Assembly (NCBI RefSeq): GCF_018861755.1
Contig: NZ_JAHLEF010000042.1
Coordinates: 1 to 44,274 of the forward strand
DNA length: 44,274 nt
DNA from: Clostridium sp. CF012
Lineage (GTDB): Bacteria; Bacillota; Clostridia; Clostridiales; Clostridiaceae
Direction: 5' to 3'
The notes below the pieces were generated by a model, which worked only from the letters and a program-made list of their open reading frames with translations, made no database searches and was not told the origin of the DNA. The position numbers and the translations under genes are program-made. Each line of letters starts with the position of its first letter. Position 1 is the stretch's first letter. This document shows, in pieces, positions 24,750-36,614 of this stretch.

Positions 24750-25865
24750 TTAATTTTTAAGAGTTAAACCTTCCACTAATTTTTTAGCATCTTCCATGGT
24801 AAGTTTTGGATTATCTAAAATTATACTATAATTAAGATCATTTTCCATCCACCACATGCATTTAATCGACTCCATAACTGATACTTTTTTGCCTCTTATA
24901 CTTATTTCCTTTTCGCCTGGCATTTTTAAATTTTCTTCAGTGCTATCAGTTTTTTTATTACCATCCATTATGGTAGTTAAAGTAAAGGCTACAGCTCCAT
25001 CTTTTTCGTAAATTTGATTTATTTCTTTATGCTTGGTTTTTTCAATATTTAAATACTTAACCTCTTTTAACTTATAAGATGCATTTTCTTTCATGTGTAA
25101 TAGAGGTTTTCCTGCTATTTTATCAGCCTGCTTTAAATCTATAGTAGTTTCATTATTTTTTGCAATATCATCTATACTTTCAACCTTAACCTCAGTGGGG
25201 AGCTTTTGTACAAATAAACTAGCCTCCAATTTAGGTGAGAAATCCAGTTTTGTATATTCTAAAATTGATTTGTTATTTCCAATCTCTGAAGAAGCTTTCA
25301 CTAAAAACCAATTTGACTTTTCTATCCAATACTCTTGATTTCCCATAAGACTATTCTTTTCCTTTGGTACTGCTGAAACATGATAGGCTTTAAAACTTCC
25401 AATATTCTCTTCACCTTTTAAAGTTAATCCATGTGTCTTACTTATATTTCCTAGTTGACTAATTAATTGATCCTTGTAGTTTGCATTTGTACTTTGATCT
25501 AACTCAGTACCTATTTTCATACTAAATGCTTTTTTATCTTTTTCTGTATAGGATATAAGTTTATCTCCATCATTTGTGGTTACAACTTTTCCCGAGGTCT
25601 TGTCCTCTGTTTCTATACGTGTTTTTATTTTACCACTAGAGTTATCACTCCATTGTTTAAACGCCATACTTTCTTTTAGCTTCTCATTCTCGTAGCTATC
25701 CATTTTAAATTCAGCATAATAAGACTTAGATTTTTCATTTGCTTTCATTACGTTTGTTATTACCTCTTCTGGTATTATTACATCCCCTTTAGCACTGCAG
25801 CCTGTAAATAAAGATGTTGCAACAGTTAATCCTATAAAAACAGTAATAATTTTTTTCTTAATCAT
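24750..25865 (-). CDS. Outer-surface lipoprotein, LolA-like / DUF4367 type
   Basis: A 371-residue exported lipoprotein: the N-terminal signal ends with the lipobox SLFTGCSAK, Cys23 being the lipidated residue. The body is beta-rich and resembles the firmicute 'outer membrane lipoprotein carrier-like' family, in which two sheets form an open half-barrel: YYAEFKMDSYENEKLKESM, GKIKTRIETEDKTSG, YWIEKSNWFLVKASSEIG. Its C-terminal region (after about 250) has a second sheet with VMESIKCMWWMENDLNYSI. It may bind a hydrophobic molecule or serve as an extracytoplasmic sensor part. It is just upstream of the two-component system, so may provide the signal it senses. Confidence 0.75.
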   Translation of the reverse strand: MIKKKIITVFIGLTVATSLFTGCSAKGDVIIPEEVITNVMKANEKSKSYYAEFKMDSYENEKLKESMAFKQWSDNSSGKIKTRIETEDKTSGKVVTTNDGDKLISYTEKDKKAFSMKIGTELDQSTNANYKDQLISQLGNISKTHGLTLKGEENIGSFKAYHVSAVPKEKNSLMGNQEYWIEKSNWFLVKASSEIGNNKSILEYTKLDFSPKLEASLFVQKLPTEVKVESIDDIAKNNETTIDLKQADKIAGKPLLHMKENASYKLKEVKYLNIEKTKHKEINQIYEKDGAVAFTLTTIMDGNKKTDSTEENLKMPGEKEISIRGKKVSVMESIKCMWWMENDLNYSIILDNPKLTMEDAKKLVEGLTLKN

Positions 25866-25913
25866 ATAATTCTCCCCCTTTTATAAATTCTTGAATAAAT
25901 TTGTATATCCATC

Positions 25914-25932
25914 AGGGATTCGCGTAATCCCT
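25914..25932 (-). promoter_or_regulatory. Perfect dyad upstream of the lipoprotein gene
   Basis: AGGGATT-CGCGT-AATCCCT is a 7-bp perfect inverted repeat 49 bases before the lipoprotein start. It could be a repressor or activator site or a 5'-UTR hairpin. The rest of 25866-26085 holds no gene I can support. Confidence 0.3.
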
Positions 25933-26085
25933 AAGACACATTTAATAATGTTCCTCTTACAACTTATATTATATATTAATATCCTATCTCCCCCTAAAAC
26001 TTAATAAATTCTTTATAATTACATTACACCCCTTTCTTGCGATTATTAGCAAACCAGCTCCCATTCAAGTATTGAAAAAACAAAA

Positions 26086-26129
26086 AGTGTTTATAATCTA
26101 CTTATATTTTTAAGTAAATCATAAACACT
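26086..26129 (-). terminator. Terminator of guaBA
   Basis: On the minus strand AGTGTTTAT pairs with ATAAACACT, extended by GATTTACTTA/TAAGTAGATT, and is followed by TTTTTGTTTTTT. It is about 40 bases after the guaA stop. Confidence 0.8.
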
Positions 26130-26167
26130 AATTTTGTATTCAAAACCTTCTTTTTACTAGGTTTATT

Positions 26168-27700
26168 TTATTCCCACTCAATAGTTGAAGGTGGTTTTGA
26201 GGTTATATCATAAACAATTCTGTTTACTCCTTTAACTTCATTAACAATCCTTCTAGAGACCTTATCTAGCACCTCATAAGGTATTCTAGACCAATCTGAT
26301 GTCATTCCATCTGAACTAGTTACAGCTCTTAGAGCAACTGTATGACAGTATGTTCGCTCATCTCCCATAACTCCAACGGACTTAATGTTAGGTAAACATG
26401 CAAAGTATTGCCATATTTCACTTTCTAGTCCTGCTTTAGCTACTTCATCTCTGAATATCGCATCCGCTTCTCTAGTTATAAATAATTTTTCATCTGTTAT
26501 TTCTCCAAGTACTCTTATAGATAGCCCTGGTCCTGGGAATGGCTGTCTCCACACAAGGTGATGAGGAATTCCAAGTTCTTCTCCCACGGCTCTAACCTCA
26601 TCTTTGAATAGTTCACGTAGAGGCTCTATTAGTTTAAAGTGCATATCTTCTGGAAGTCCACCAACATTATGATGACTTTTTATAGTAGCTGAGGTATCAG
26701 TACCACTTTCAACTACATCTGGATATATGGTTCCTTGCACCAGGAAATCTAATTGTCCAAGTTTATTAGACTCTTCTTCAAAAACTCTTATAAACTCTTC
26801 TCCAATTATCTTTCTCTTTTGCTCTGGATCACTTATACCTTTAAGCTTACCTAAGAATCTATCTTGAACATTAACCCTTATTATATTCATATCAAATTCA
26901 TCTTTAAATATTGCTTCAACTTGGTCACCTTCATCTTTTCTGAGTAAACCATGATCTACAAATACACAAGTTAGCTGCTTACCTATTGCTTTATGTACAA
27001 GCATTGCAGCAACTGAAGAATCTACTCCTCCTGAAAAAGCACAAAGTACTTTTTTGTCTCCAACTAATTCGCGTATAGACTTAATTTTTTCTTCTGCGAA
27101 AGATGACATTGACCAATCACCCTTAACTTCGCATACATCATATAGGAACTTTCTAATCATTTCTTCACCAAAAAGAGTATGTTTTACTTCTGGGTGGAAC
27201 TGAACTCCATAGAGTTTTTTAGAAACATTAGCCATGGCAGCTACAGGACAATCATTAGTAGTTGCGATTATATCAAATCCTTCTGGCACTGTGGATATAT
27301 GGTCTGTATGACTCATCCAGCATTGATTTTCTTTTATTCCTTTGAAAATAACGGCATCCTTACATAAGTCAACTTCTATTTTCCCATATTCACGAACATC
27401 AGGTGTTATAACTTTTCCCCCAAAGGACTGAGCCATTAGTTGAGCACCATAACATATTCCTAAAATAGGAACACCCATCTCAAATATTTCTTTCTCCACT
27501 TTTGGAGCACCCTGTGCATAAACACTATTTGGACCACCAGTGAATATTATACCTTTTGGATTCATATTTTTTATTTTTTCCACAGAATATGTGTATGGTA
27601 TTATCTCGCAGTAAACGTTATTCTCTCTAACTCTTCTTGCAATAAGCTGATTATATTGACCACCAAAGTCAATTACTAATATTAATTCTCTATTGTTCAA
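26168..27700 (-). CDS. guaA: GMP synthase (glutamine-hydrolysing)
   Basis: Amination of XMP to GMP using glutamine and ATP, the last step of guanine nucleotide synthesis. An N-terminal class I amidotransferase has the triad nucleophile Cys83 ([11 protein letters not shown]) with His169 and Glu171 (FHPEV). The ATP pyrophosphatase domain has the P-loop [12 protein letters not shown] (222-233), followed by the dimerisation domain ending [28 protein letters not shown]. The 510-residue length is normal. It follows guaB by 33 bases and is controlled by the guanine riboswitch upstream of guaB. Confidence 0.98.
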   Translation of the reverse strand: MNNRELILVIDFGGQYNQLIARRVRENNVYCEIIPYTYSVEKIKNMNPKGIIFTGGPNSVYAQGAPKVEKEIFEMGVPILGICYGAQLMAQSFGGKVITPDVREYGKIEVDLCKDAVIFKGIKENQCWMSHTDHISTVPEGFDIIATTNDCPVAAMANVSKKLYGVQFHPEVKHTLFGEEMIRKFLYDVCEVKGDWSMSSFAEEKIKSIRELVGDKKVLCAFSGGVDSSVAAMLVHKAIGKQLTCVFVDHGLLRKDEGDQVEAIFKDEFDMNIIRVNVQDRFLGKLKGISDPEQKRKIIGEEFIRVFEEESNKLGQLDFLVQGTIYPDVVESGTDTSATIKSHHNVGGLPEDMHFKLIEPLRELFKDEVRAVGEELGIPHHLVWRQPFPGPGLSIRVLGEITDEKLFITREADAIFRDEVAKAGLESEIWQYFACLPNIKSVGVMGDERTYCHTVALRAVTSSDGMTSDWSRIPYEVLDKVSRRIVNEVKGVNRIVYDITSKPPSTIEWE

Positions 27701-27733
27701 TATTTTTTCCTCCTTGTGGGCTTAAGGTTTTCC

Positions 27734-29188
<1,455 letters not shown>

Positions 29189-29417
29189 TTAATCAACATC
29201 CTTTCAGAATTCTATTTTAAATTTATAAAATTAGATGTAAGACTCATATTCATTTAGAATATTAGTAGTTCCTTTATAATTAGCATAAAAATACTTATAT
29301 ATACCGCATTTTTAAAATATGATAGCTTCAAACTCTTAAAGTATGGGGTAAATTAAAGCTATCTAGCAAGAGCTGCTAAGCTATTGAGAGCTACTAGTAT
29401 ACTCTCTTTGTATAGTT

Positions 29418-29450
29418 TTGTGAGTGCAAAATATAATTTTGCACTCACAA
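29418..29450 (-). promoter_or_regulatory. Perfect 15-bp hairpin in the guaB leader
   Basis: TTGTGAGTGCAAAAT pairs with ATTTTGCACTCACAA around a 3-base loop, between the riboswitch terminator and guaB. On the minus strand it is followed by AACTATAC, without a T-run, so it is not an ordinary terminator. It may be an RNA-stability element or a protein-binding dyad. Confidence 0.45.
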
Positions 29451-29472
29451 CTCTACATAAGCTGCAAAGTAT

Positions 29473-29521
29473 AAAAAGGCATACTAATCCTACTTTGACT
29501 AAAGTAAAATTAGCATGCCTA
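29473..29521 (-). terminator. Riboswitch expression-platform terminator
   Basis: On the minus strand AGGCATGCTAAT pairs with ATTAGTATGCCT around a weaker stem (TTTTACTTT / AAAGTAGG), and TTTTTATACTTT follows. It lies 22 bases after the guanine aptamer, as an intrinsic terminator that forms when guanine is bound. The P1 3' strand and following bases could form the competing antiterminator. Confidence 0.8.
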
Positions 29522-29540
29522 AAATAAGCTCATACTAAGA

Positions 29541-29610
29541 TTACTCATAGTGGTCAATTTGCGGCTGACCGTAGATACTCCTTGCCATATTCAAGGGATA
29601 TATGAGTGAC
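29541..29610 (-). promoter_or_regulatory. Guanine riboswitch (purine aptamer)
   Basis: Read on the minus strand: P1 CACTCAT/ATGAGT, P2 CCTTG/CAAGG with the conserved loop AATATGG, J2/3 AGTATCTAC (the U47, U49, C50 and U51 equivalents are present), P3 GGTCA/TGACC with loop GCCGCAAAT, and J3/1 ACTATGAG. The specificity base equivalent to position 74 is C, which means guanine rather than adenine. The order and lengths match the xpt-type aptamer. It lies about 350 bases before guaB with a terminator between, so it should shut off guaB-guaA when guanine is plentiful. Confidence 0.93.
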
Positions 29611-29720
29611 GCTATTGTTCTTAAAGTTATTATTAATAATAGTAAATCTTTGAGAATTTGTCAATGACTATTTCTTACTAATTCTTAAAAATATTAGAAA
29701 CCTAGTTTTAATATTTAACG

Positions 29721-29766
29721 GAATAAAAGAATTAGCTAGTTTTAATCCTAGTTAATTCTTTTATTC
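29721..29766 (-). terminator. Terminator of groESL
   Basis: GAATAAAAGAATTAGCTAG pairs with CTAGTTAATTCTTTTATTC (one mismatch) about 45 bases after the groEL stop. Confidence 0.75.
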
Positions 29767-29811
29767 TAATATACTTTTATTTAAAATTATTATTATTATT
29801 TAAATTATTTT

Positions 29812-31440
<1,629 letters not shown>

Positions 31441-31473
31441 TTAAAACCCTCCTATACGCTAATACTTAAAGAT

Positions 31474-31522
31474 AATTCAACAATTAAATATAATTAGCAA
31501 ATTATAATTTAATTGTTGAATT
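31474..31522 (-). repeat. Inverted repeat between groES and groEL
   Basis: AATTCAACAATTAAAT and ATTTAATTGTTGAATT form a perfect 16-bp stem (31474-31489 and 31507-31522) in the 112-base gap between the two genes. It has no T-run after it, so it may be an mRNA processing or stability site that raises groEL relative to groES. Confidence 0.6.
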
Positions 31523-31552
31523 ATATTTTAATCATTTTTGCGTTTAATTTAA

Positions 31553-31954
<402 letters not shown>

Positions 31955-32161
31955 CTACCCTATATATTATACCATTTATAGCCAAATAGCGAAACTATGT
32001 TTGTTTATCATTGATTCCTATAGTTTATCTCTTGTTTACTTTGTATTTCAATATTTTATATTATTATTGAATTTTAACAACATTAAATTTGTGTTTTTTG
32101 TAATTATAATCATTGAATATGCTTTGATATATTGTTAAAATTAATAAACAGGGGTGATTTT

Positions 32162-32818
32162 ATGAATATAAAAACTTTTTTTAAATTTTCACTTAAAACC
32201 TTTTTTATTTTGTGTTTTACTTTTTCTTTTATAACCTTAAGCGTGTATTTTACTTTGCTTTTTAAGCCATTATACTATGCGGATATTAATATTTTAAATA
32301 TTGAAGCCTCCACCAATATTAATAAAGAGGACTTAAAGTCTAATTACGACTATTTAATTACATATTTAACTAATAATAAAACAGAAGAATTTAATCTTCC
32401 AACACTTCCTTCCTCTGGTCACGGTAAAATTCATTTTAAAGAAGTCAAGGTAATATTTGATAACCTTAAGGTAATGCTACTATTCTCCATATTAGTAAGT
32501 ATTGTAGGAATCCTTATAAACAAAAGGCAGAAAAAAATAAGGTATCTGTTAACTAGCTCCATAGTGTTAATAATCCTACCGATAATATTACTTATACCAT
32601 TTTTGATAAATTTTGATAAGAGTTTCACTATTTTTCATAAAGTCTTCTTCAAAAATGATTACTGGCTATTTGATGTTAACACTGACCCAATTATAACAAT
32701 CCTTCCACAGGATTTTTTCTTTCATTGTTCACTATTAATAATTTTCTCCATTATTATAATCAGCATAGTTTTAAGACGTATATACAAATCTCAATACAAA
32801 AAACAGCATTCTTTATAA
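32162..32818 (+). CDS. DUF1461 (TIGR01906) integral membrane protein
   Basis: A 218-residue membrane protein of the TIGR01906/DUF1461 family, of unknown function. Family marks are LKSNYDYLITYLTNN, then FNLPTLPSSGHGKIHFKEVK, and the C-terminal FHKVFFKNDYWLFDVNTDP followed by ILPQDFF. Four or five hydrophobic spans (about 10-32, 103-120, 128-150, 190-210). I chose the ATG at 32162, with GGGGTGATTTT in front; a start at 32132 has no site. Convergent with the next gene, with 20 bases between. Confidence 0.82.
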   Translation: MNIKTFFKFSLKTFFILCFTFSFITLSVYFTLLFKPLYYADINILNIEASTNINKEDLKSNYDYLITYLTNNKTEEFNLPTLPSSGHGKIHFKEVKVIFDNLKVMLLFSILVSIVGILINKRQKKIRYLLTSSIVLIILPIILLIPFLINFDKSFTIFHKVFFKNDYWLFDVNTDPIITILPQDFFFHCSLLIIFSIIIISIVLRRIYKSQYKKQHSL

Positions 32819-32838
32819 TATTTTGTTATTAAAAATGT

Positions 32839-33564
32839 TTAATTGATTTTTCTATGAGTTTTTTTCTTTTTAATTATAGCCTTGATTATTGTATTCCCTT
32901 TAAATATTCCTATTAGTGATAAAAGAGTCATGATTATGCCTATAGTTACTAAACTTGTAACGTCCCATGCAAATATTTTTTGTCCAAAGTAAGAAGATAT
33001 AAAAATACCTGGAATCCTACCTAATGTTGAATATATAAAAAAATCTTTAAAAGAAATATCTGATACTCCACATATATATGTTATAGCATCTTTTGGTATT
33101 CCAGGTATTACATAAAACATGAAAACAACATTTTTTTTACTTCCTGCTTTTAATATTTTTTTAAAGAATTTTACTTTCTTATGTAATAAGATTTTTTCCA
33201 CAACGGGCCTACCATAGTTATTAGATATAAAATATACTATTATACTTCCTAAGGCAATACCCATCAAAGATATTATTCCCCCTAAAAAAGTTCCAAAAAT
33301 ATATCCTCCAGCCACTTGTATAAATTCCCCTGGAATAAAAAAAACAACTACCTGTATAACCTGCATCAAAATGAAAACTAAAATACTAAAATTGCCATAG
33401 GAACGAATAACTTCTTTTAATATATTGGGGTTTTTAAACATATATGAATACTTGAAATAATATTCATATCCAATGTAGATGAAAAACAAAAAAAATGCAG
33501 ATAGTACTATATATTGTTTATATTCTGATAGCTTTATTGTTATAAAATTCCATATTTTTTTCAT
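32839..33564 (-). CDS. TVP38/TMEM64 family membrane protein
   Basis: A 241-residue member of the VTT (SNARE-associated, DedA-like) superfamily, which includes lipid scramblases and putative transporters. Family landmarks are FFIPGEFIQVAGGYIFGTFLGGIISLMG, a re-entrant glycine-rich loop, and PGIPKDAITYICGVSDISFKDFFIYSTLGRIPGIF. Six or so hydrophobic spans and a basic C-terminus (KKKKTHRKIN). The start ATG follows AGAGGATGAAAAACA. The role in this organism is not known. Confidence 0.87.
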   Translation of the reverse strand: MKKIWNFITIKLSEYKQYIVLSAFFLFFIYIGYEYYFKYSYMFKNPNILKEVIRSYGNFSILVFILMQVIQVVVFFIPGEFIQVAGGYIFGTFLGGIISLMGIALGSIIVYFISNNYGRPVVEKILLHKKVKFFKKILKAGSKKNVVFMFYVIPGIPKDAITYICGVSDISFKDFFIYSTLGRIPGIFISSYFGQKIFAWDVTSLVTIGIIMTLLSLIGIFKGNTIIKAIIKKKKTHRKIN

Positions 33565-33656
33565 TGTTTTTCATCCTCTTCATTCATCTATATAATTCAA
33601 CATTCTTGCTTATCTTATCTTATCTATTATTTGTATTTTGCTTAGTTTTAGTCATT

Positions 33657-34538
33657 TTATTCGATTTTAATATTATTTTCTCTTGCATAATAAAACAAAT
33701 ACTGTTGTGCAAACCCTGCTGTGTTTTCAAATTTATCTCTAGCAAAAATTCTTATTTTTGGTAGCGACACATCTGGTGCTAAATAAAAAAATTGCATTGC
33801 TCTCTTAACCCATACATCCACAGGGAAAGCAGAATATTTTTGCATTGAAAATAGCATGATACAATCCGAAACCTTTGGGCCAATACCCATGAGTTTTTGT
33901 AATTCTTCATGACAAATATCATCTTCTGTTGATTTAATAAATTCTAAATTTACTTCACCAGTGTATATTCTATGCACTGTATCCTTTACATACTTAGATC
34001 TGAACCCTAGCCCACAGCTCTGTATATCTTCCAATGACACTGCTTCTAAATCGGAAACCTTTGGAAAGGTGTAGTATGTTTCACCTTTATATTCTATTTC
34101 TTTGCCCCATTTTTTGCTCAAATTGTCTATAGCTCTCTTTATCATGGGGATTCTATTATTCGAAGAAATTATAAATGACATGGTCAGCTCAAAAGGCTCT
34201 TGCTGAAGTAGTCTAATTCCATAGCCGAAATCAACAGACTTTTTAAGAAGAGGATCCTTCTGAAATTCATCCTTTATAACTGTATAATCTCTTTTAAGGT
34301 CAAAATAATCACACCAAAGCGCATTAAATTCTTCCTCATTTATATTGTATATTTTTACTTGATTATCCTTCTTTTCTACTTCTATTACCTTACCATATGC
34401 CACTCCAATGTAGTTACCATTGGCTTGTTTATTCCACCTAAAACATTGTCCGCATTCGAAAATATGGTCTAATTCGAAATTCTCTACACCTTTTATAATA
34501 ATACCCTCGTTAAATGATTCAATATTTTTGTAATCCAT
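33657..34538 (-). CDS. 8-oxoguanine DNA glycosylase, OGG1 type
   Basis: Removes 8-oxoguanine from DNA and nicks the site (bifunctional glycosylase/lyase). The 293-residue protein has an OGG_N domain (about 20-110, IFECGQCFRWNK) and a helix-hairpin-helix core with LMGIGPKVSDCIMLFSMQK, catalytic Lys222, and PVDVWVKRAM with catalytic Asp241. It is of the eukaryote-like OGG1 family found in many clostridia, not MutM. No iron-sulphur cluster cysteines are seen. The start ATG follows AAAGGGAAAATT. Confidence 0.92.
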   Translation of the reverse strand: MDYKNIESFNEGIIIKGVENFELDHIFECGQCFRWNKQANGNYIGVAYGKVIEVEKKDNQVKIYNINEEEFNALWCDYFDLKRDYTVIKDEFQKDPLLKKSVDFGYGIRLLQQEPFELTMSFIISSNNRIPMIKRAIDNLSKKWGKEIEYKGETYYTFPKVSDLEAVSLEDIQSCGLGFRSKYVKDTVHRIYTGEVNLEFIKSTEDDICHEELQKLMGIGPKVSDCIMLFSMQKYSAFPVDVWVKRAMQFFYLAPDVSLPKIRIFARDKFENTAGFAQQYLFYYARENNIKIE

Positions 34539-34557
34539 AATTTTCCCTTTCGTTAGT

Positions 34558-34971
34558 TCAATTATTAATTTTTAATTCTCTTATGACAATTTCATCTAAT
34601 ATAACAGCCGCGGCTTCGATCATAACCCTACAGCCAATATCTGGCTTTTTATATTTTTCTTTAAGTGACCCACAATTATCTGTACCTAGCTTTGCTTCAA
34701 ACTTTTTGAAGAATTCCTGACATAGCTTTTTAACCCTCTCTCCTTCATGTGCTTTTTCTTTAGTGAATAGTATACCTATAACTGAAAGGGAACCTGTTAT
34801 AACTCCACATACGCTCTCAACACCCATCCCACCACCAAAGGACGACATAGCTTTAAAGGTTTCACTTTTCAAATTCATATTATATTCATCACTAGCAGCA
34901 TAAATCATTACTTCAGAACAACTCAAATCATATTCTTTAGTATAGTATTTGTTTATTTTATCCATTAACAT
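34558..34971 (-). CDS. C_GCAxxG_C_C family protein
   Basis: A 137-residue protein of the C_GCAxxG_C_C family, named for its spaced cysteines. The relevant Cys are in LSCSEVMIYAAS (Cys18), SVCGVITGSLSVIG, VKKLCQEF, NCGSLKEK and IGCRVMIEAA. These are thought to bind metal or redox cofactors in anaerobes, but no function is proven. The expected G-C-x-x-G element is seen as CGVITG. It lies 19 bases upstream of the glycosylase gene and is cotranscribed. The ATG at 34971 follows GGGGGGATATTT. Confidence 0.85.
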   Translation of the reverse strand: MLMDKINKYYTKEYDLSCSEVMIYAASDEYNMNLKSETFKAMSSFGGGMGVESVCGVITGSLSVIGILFTKEKAHEGERVKKLCQEFFKKFEAKLGTDNCGSLKEKYKKPDIGCRVMIEAAAVILDEIVIRELKINN

Positions 34972-35064
34972 AAATATCCCCCCTTATTGTATATTCTATA
35001 ACCTTATTATATCAAATTATTATACCTTAGTTGTGAATTTTTTGTGTTCTTGCGAGCTTTTCTT

Positions 35065-35128
35065 GGGGACGGTTAACAATTTTTAATCTTTTTAGGCCTT
35101 AAATGTAAAATAGTTGTTAACCGTCCCC
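35065..35128. repeat. Inverted repeat I
   Basis: GGGGACGGTTAACAA (35065-35079) and its exact complement (35114-35128) flank a 34-base loop. A near relative lies 33 bases to the right (35162-35217). Confidence 0.75.
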
Positions 35129-35161
35129 ATTGCTTTCCCATTGTTTTGTGTAAAAGTTAAG

Positions 35162-35217
35162 GGGAACGATTAACAATTATTAACTAATAAACCAGTTAAT
35201 GATTGTTAATCGTTCCC
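35162..35217. repeat. Inverted repeat II, probably the gap terminator
   Basis: GGGAACGATTAACAAT (35162-35177) pairs with its exact complement (35202-35217) around a loop of 24 bases. The stem resembles repeat I (GGGG(A)ACG(G/A)TTAACAA). It begins 14 bases after the gap stop on the minus strand. The T-run is weak. Confidence 0.65.
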
Positions 35218-35230
35218 TTTTGTTTTATAT

Positions 35231-36271
35231 CTATCCTACCATTTTCATATTCTTTTCATTTGCCATTTTACTTGCTACAAGATTTACTAAATCTATAGTT
35301 CTAGCTGAATATCCCCATTCATTATCATACCATGCTAGTACCTTTAAAAAATTCTTACCTATAACCATGGTTGAAAGTCCATCAACTATCGATGATCTAT
35401 CATCCCCCTTATAATCTATAGATACTAGTGGTTTTTCTGAATAGCCTAATATACCTTTAAGCTCATGCTGTGATGCATATTTGAATGCATCATTTACTTT
35501 TTCTACAGATATTTCTGCGGATGTCTCACATATTAGCTCTGTTACGGATACTGCCGCTGTAGGTACTCTTAGTGCTGACCCATTAATTTTGCCTTTAAGA
35601 TTTGGTATTACCTTTTCCAGCACTTTTGCAGCTCCAGTACTTGTAGGAATTATTGACTCCCCTGCTGCTCTAGCTCGTCTTAAATCTTTATGAGTTTTGT
35701 CTAATATTTTTTGATCATTTGTATAGGAGTGTATTGTTGTCATACTTCCTTTAATTATTCCGAATTGCTCATCTAATACTTTAGTAAAAGGTGCAAGACA
35801 ATTGGTAGTACAGGAAGCATTTGAAATAATATGATGTTTTTGATAATTATATTTTTCGTCATTAACTCCCATAACTATTGTTATATCCTCATCCTCTGCT
35901 GGAGATGTGATTACTACCTTTTTAGCTCCTGCTTCAATATGTTGCATAGCTTTCTCCCTCTTTATATATATACCTGTTGATTCTATAACAATATCTACTC
36001 CCAGTTCCTTCCAAGGTAAATTTTTAGCTTCTTTTTCATTAAACACTTTAATTTGTTTGCCATTTATTATTAAAGAATTACCTCGCGACTCTACTTCACC
36101 TTTAAATGTTCCATAACAAGAATCATAGGTGAAAAGGTGTGCAAGGGTTTCTGCATCTGCTCTTGCATTTATAGCTACTATTTCCGCACCTTCATATAAA
36201 TTATCTTGTGCAATCCTTAACGCAACTCTCCCTATTCTACCAAAGCCATTTATAGCGATTTTTACACACAT
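35231..36271 (-). CDS. gap: Glyceraldehyde-3-phosphate dehydrogenase, NADP-type signature
   Basis: Type I phosphorylating GAPDH, 346 residues, with catalytic Cys154 in SNASCTTNCLAP and RRARAAGESIIPTSTGAAK. The usual NAD-selecting Asp of the Rossmann fold (Asp32 of the Bacillus enzyme, in V-N-D-L) is here N-A-R-A-D (Ala36, Arg37). The second cofactor position, normally L-P (187-188), is Lys192-Thr193. These changes are typical of enzymes that use or tolerate NADP. I chose the ATG at 36271 (MCVKIAI) with TTGGAGGAGTAAAT before it; the seven codons before it include this site. It stands alone with no pgk or tpi next to it, so is probably not the main glycolytic copy. Confidence 0.88.
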   Translation of the reverse strand: MCVKIAINGFGRIGRVALRIAQDNLYEGAEIVAINARADAETLAHLFTYDSCYGTFKGEVESRGNSLIINGKQIKVFNEKEAKNLPWKELGVDIVIESTGIYIKREKAMQHIEAGAKKVVITSPAEDEDITIVMGVNDEKYNYQKHHIISNASCTTNCLAPFTKVLDEQFGIIKGSMTTIHSYTNDQKILDKTHKDLRRARAAGESIIPTSTGAAKVLEKVIPNLKGKINGSALRVPTAAVSVTELICETSAEISVEKVNDAFKYASQHELKGILGYSEKPLVSIDYKGDDRSSIVDGLSTMVIGKNFLKVLAWYDNEWGYSARTIDLVNLVASKMANEKNMKMVG

Positions 36272-36542
36272 ATTTACTCCTCCAATATACAACTTATTTT
36301 ATGTATTGTGATACACTATTCATTTATATAATTTTATTTATGCACATATTTTTATTATTATAATACTATTATTTCATTTATGTTAATCGTTTACAAAATA
36401 CTGTACTATATATAATTATATGTGCTACATTATTTATAACAATGTGCTACACTTTTGTCAATAGTAAACATGCGAATATTTTTCTAACTATGTAATTATA
36501 TATTCAATTGCTACTTAATACTTGTATTTTCTTTAATTATCT
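36272..36542. other. Upstream region of gap
   Basis: An AT-rich gene-free interval. I see no site for a named regulator; a near match to a Rex site fails on spacing. It ends at the long inverted repeat at 36543. Confidence 0.4.
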
Positions 36543-36614
36543 AATAATACAGTCCAACAAAAACAACTCCATAAACCTTAGTTCATGGAGTTGTTTTTGT
36601 TGGACTGTATTATT
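36543..36614 (-). terminator. 30-bp perfect hairpin covering the nfnB stop
   Basis: Arms 36543-36572 and 36585-36614 are perfect complements (key sequence AATACAGTCCAACAAAAACA) around a 12-base loop. The stop codon of nfnB (36610-36612) is inside the arm. It can act as a terminator for nfnAB; the length is unusual. Confidence 0.8.

Larger units (their letters stand above)
29189..29811. other. guaB leader (minus) and groEL terminator
   Basis: This gene-free 620 bases holds the guanine riboswitch, its terminator, two more hairpins closer to guaB (29418-29450 and an imperfect one at 29355-29405), and the groEL terminator (29721-29766). No coding frame is convincing on either strand. Confidence 0.6.

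Noticed and set aside
21714-25865. Bce-type antimicrobial peptide resistance module
   Set aside because: The kinase has a full extracellular sensor loop with HAMP, and the permease lacks the large extracellular domain typical of BceB.
29355-29450. T-box leader for guaB
   Set aside because: No specifier loop or the conserved T-box sequence is visible, and the upstream guanine aptamer explains the control.
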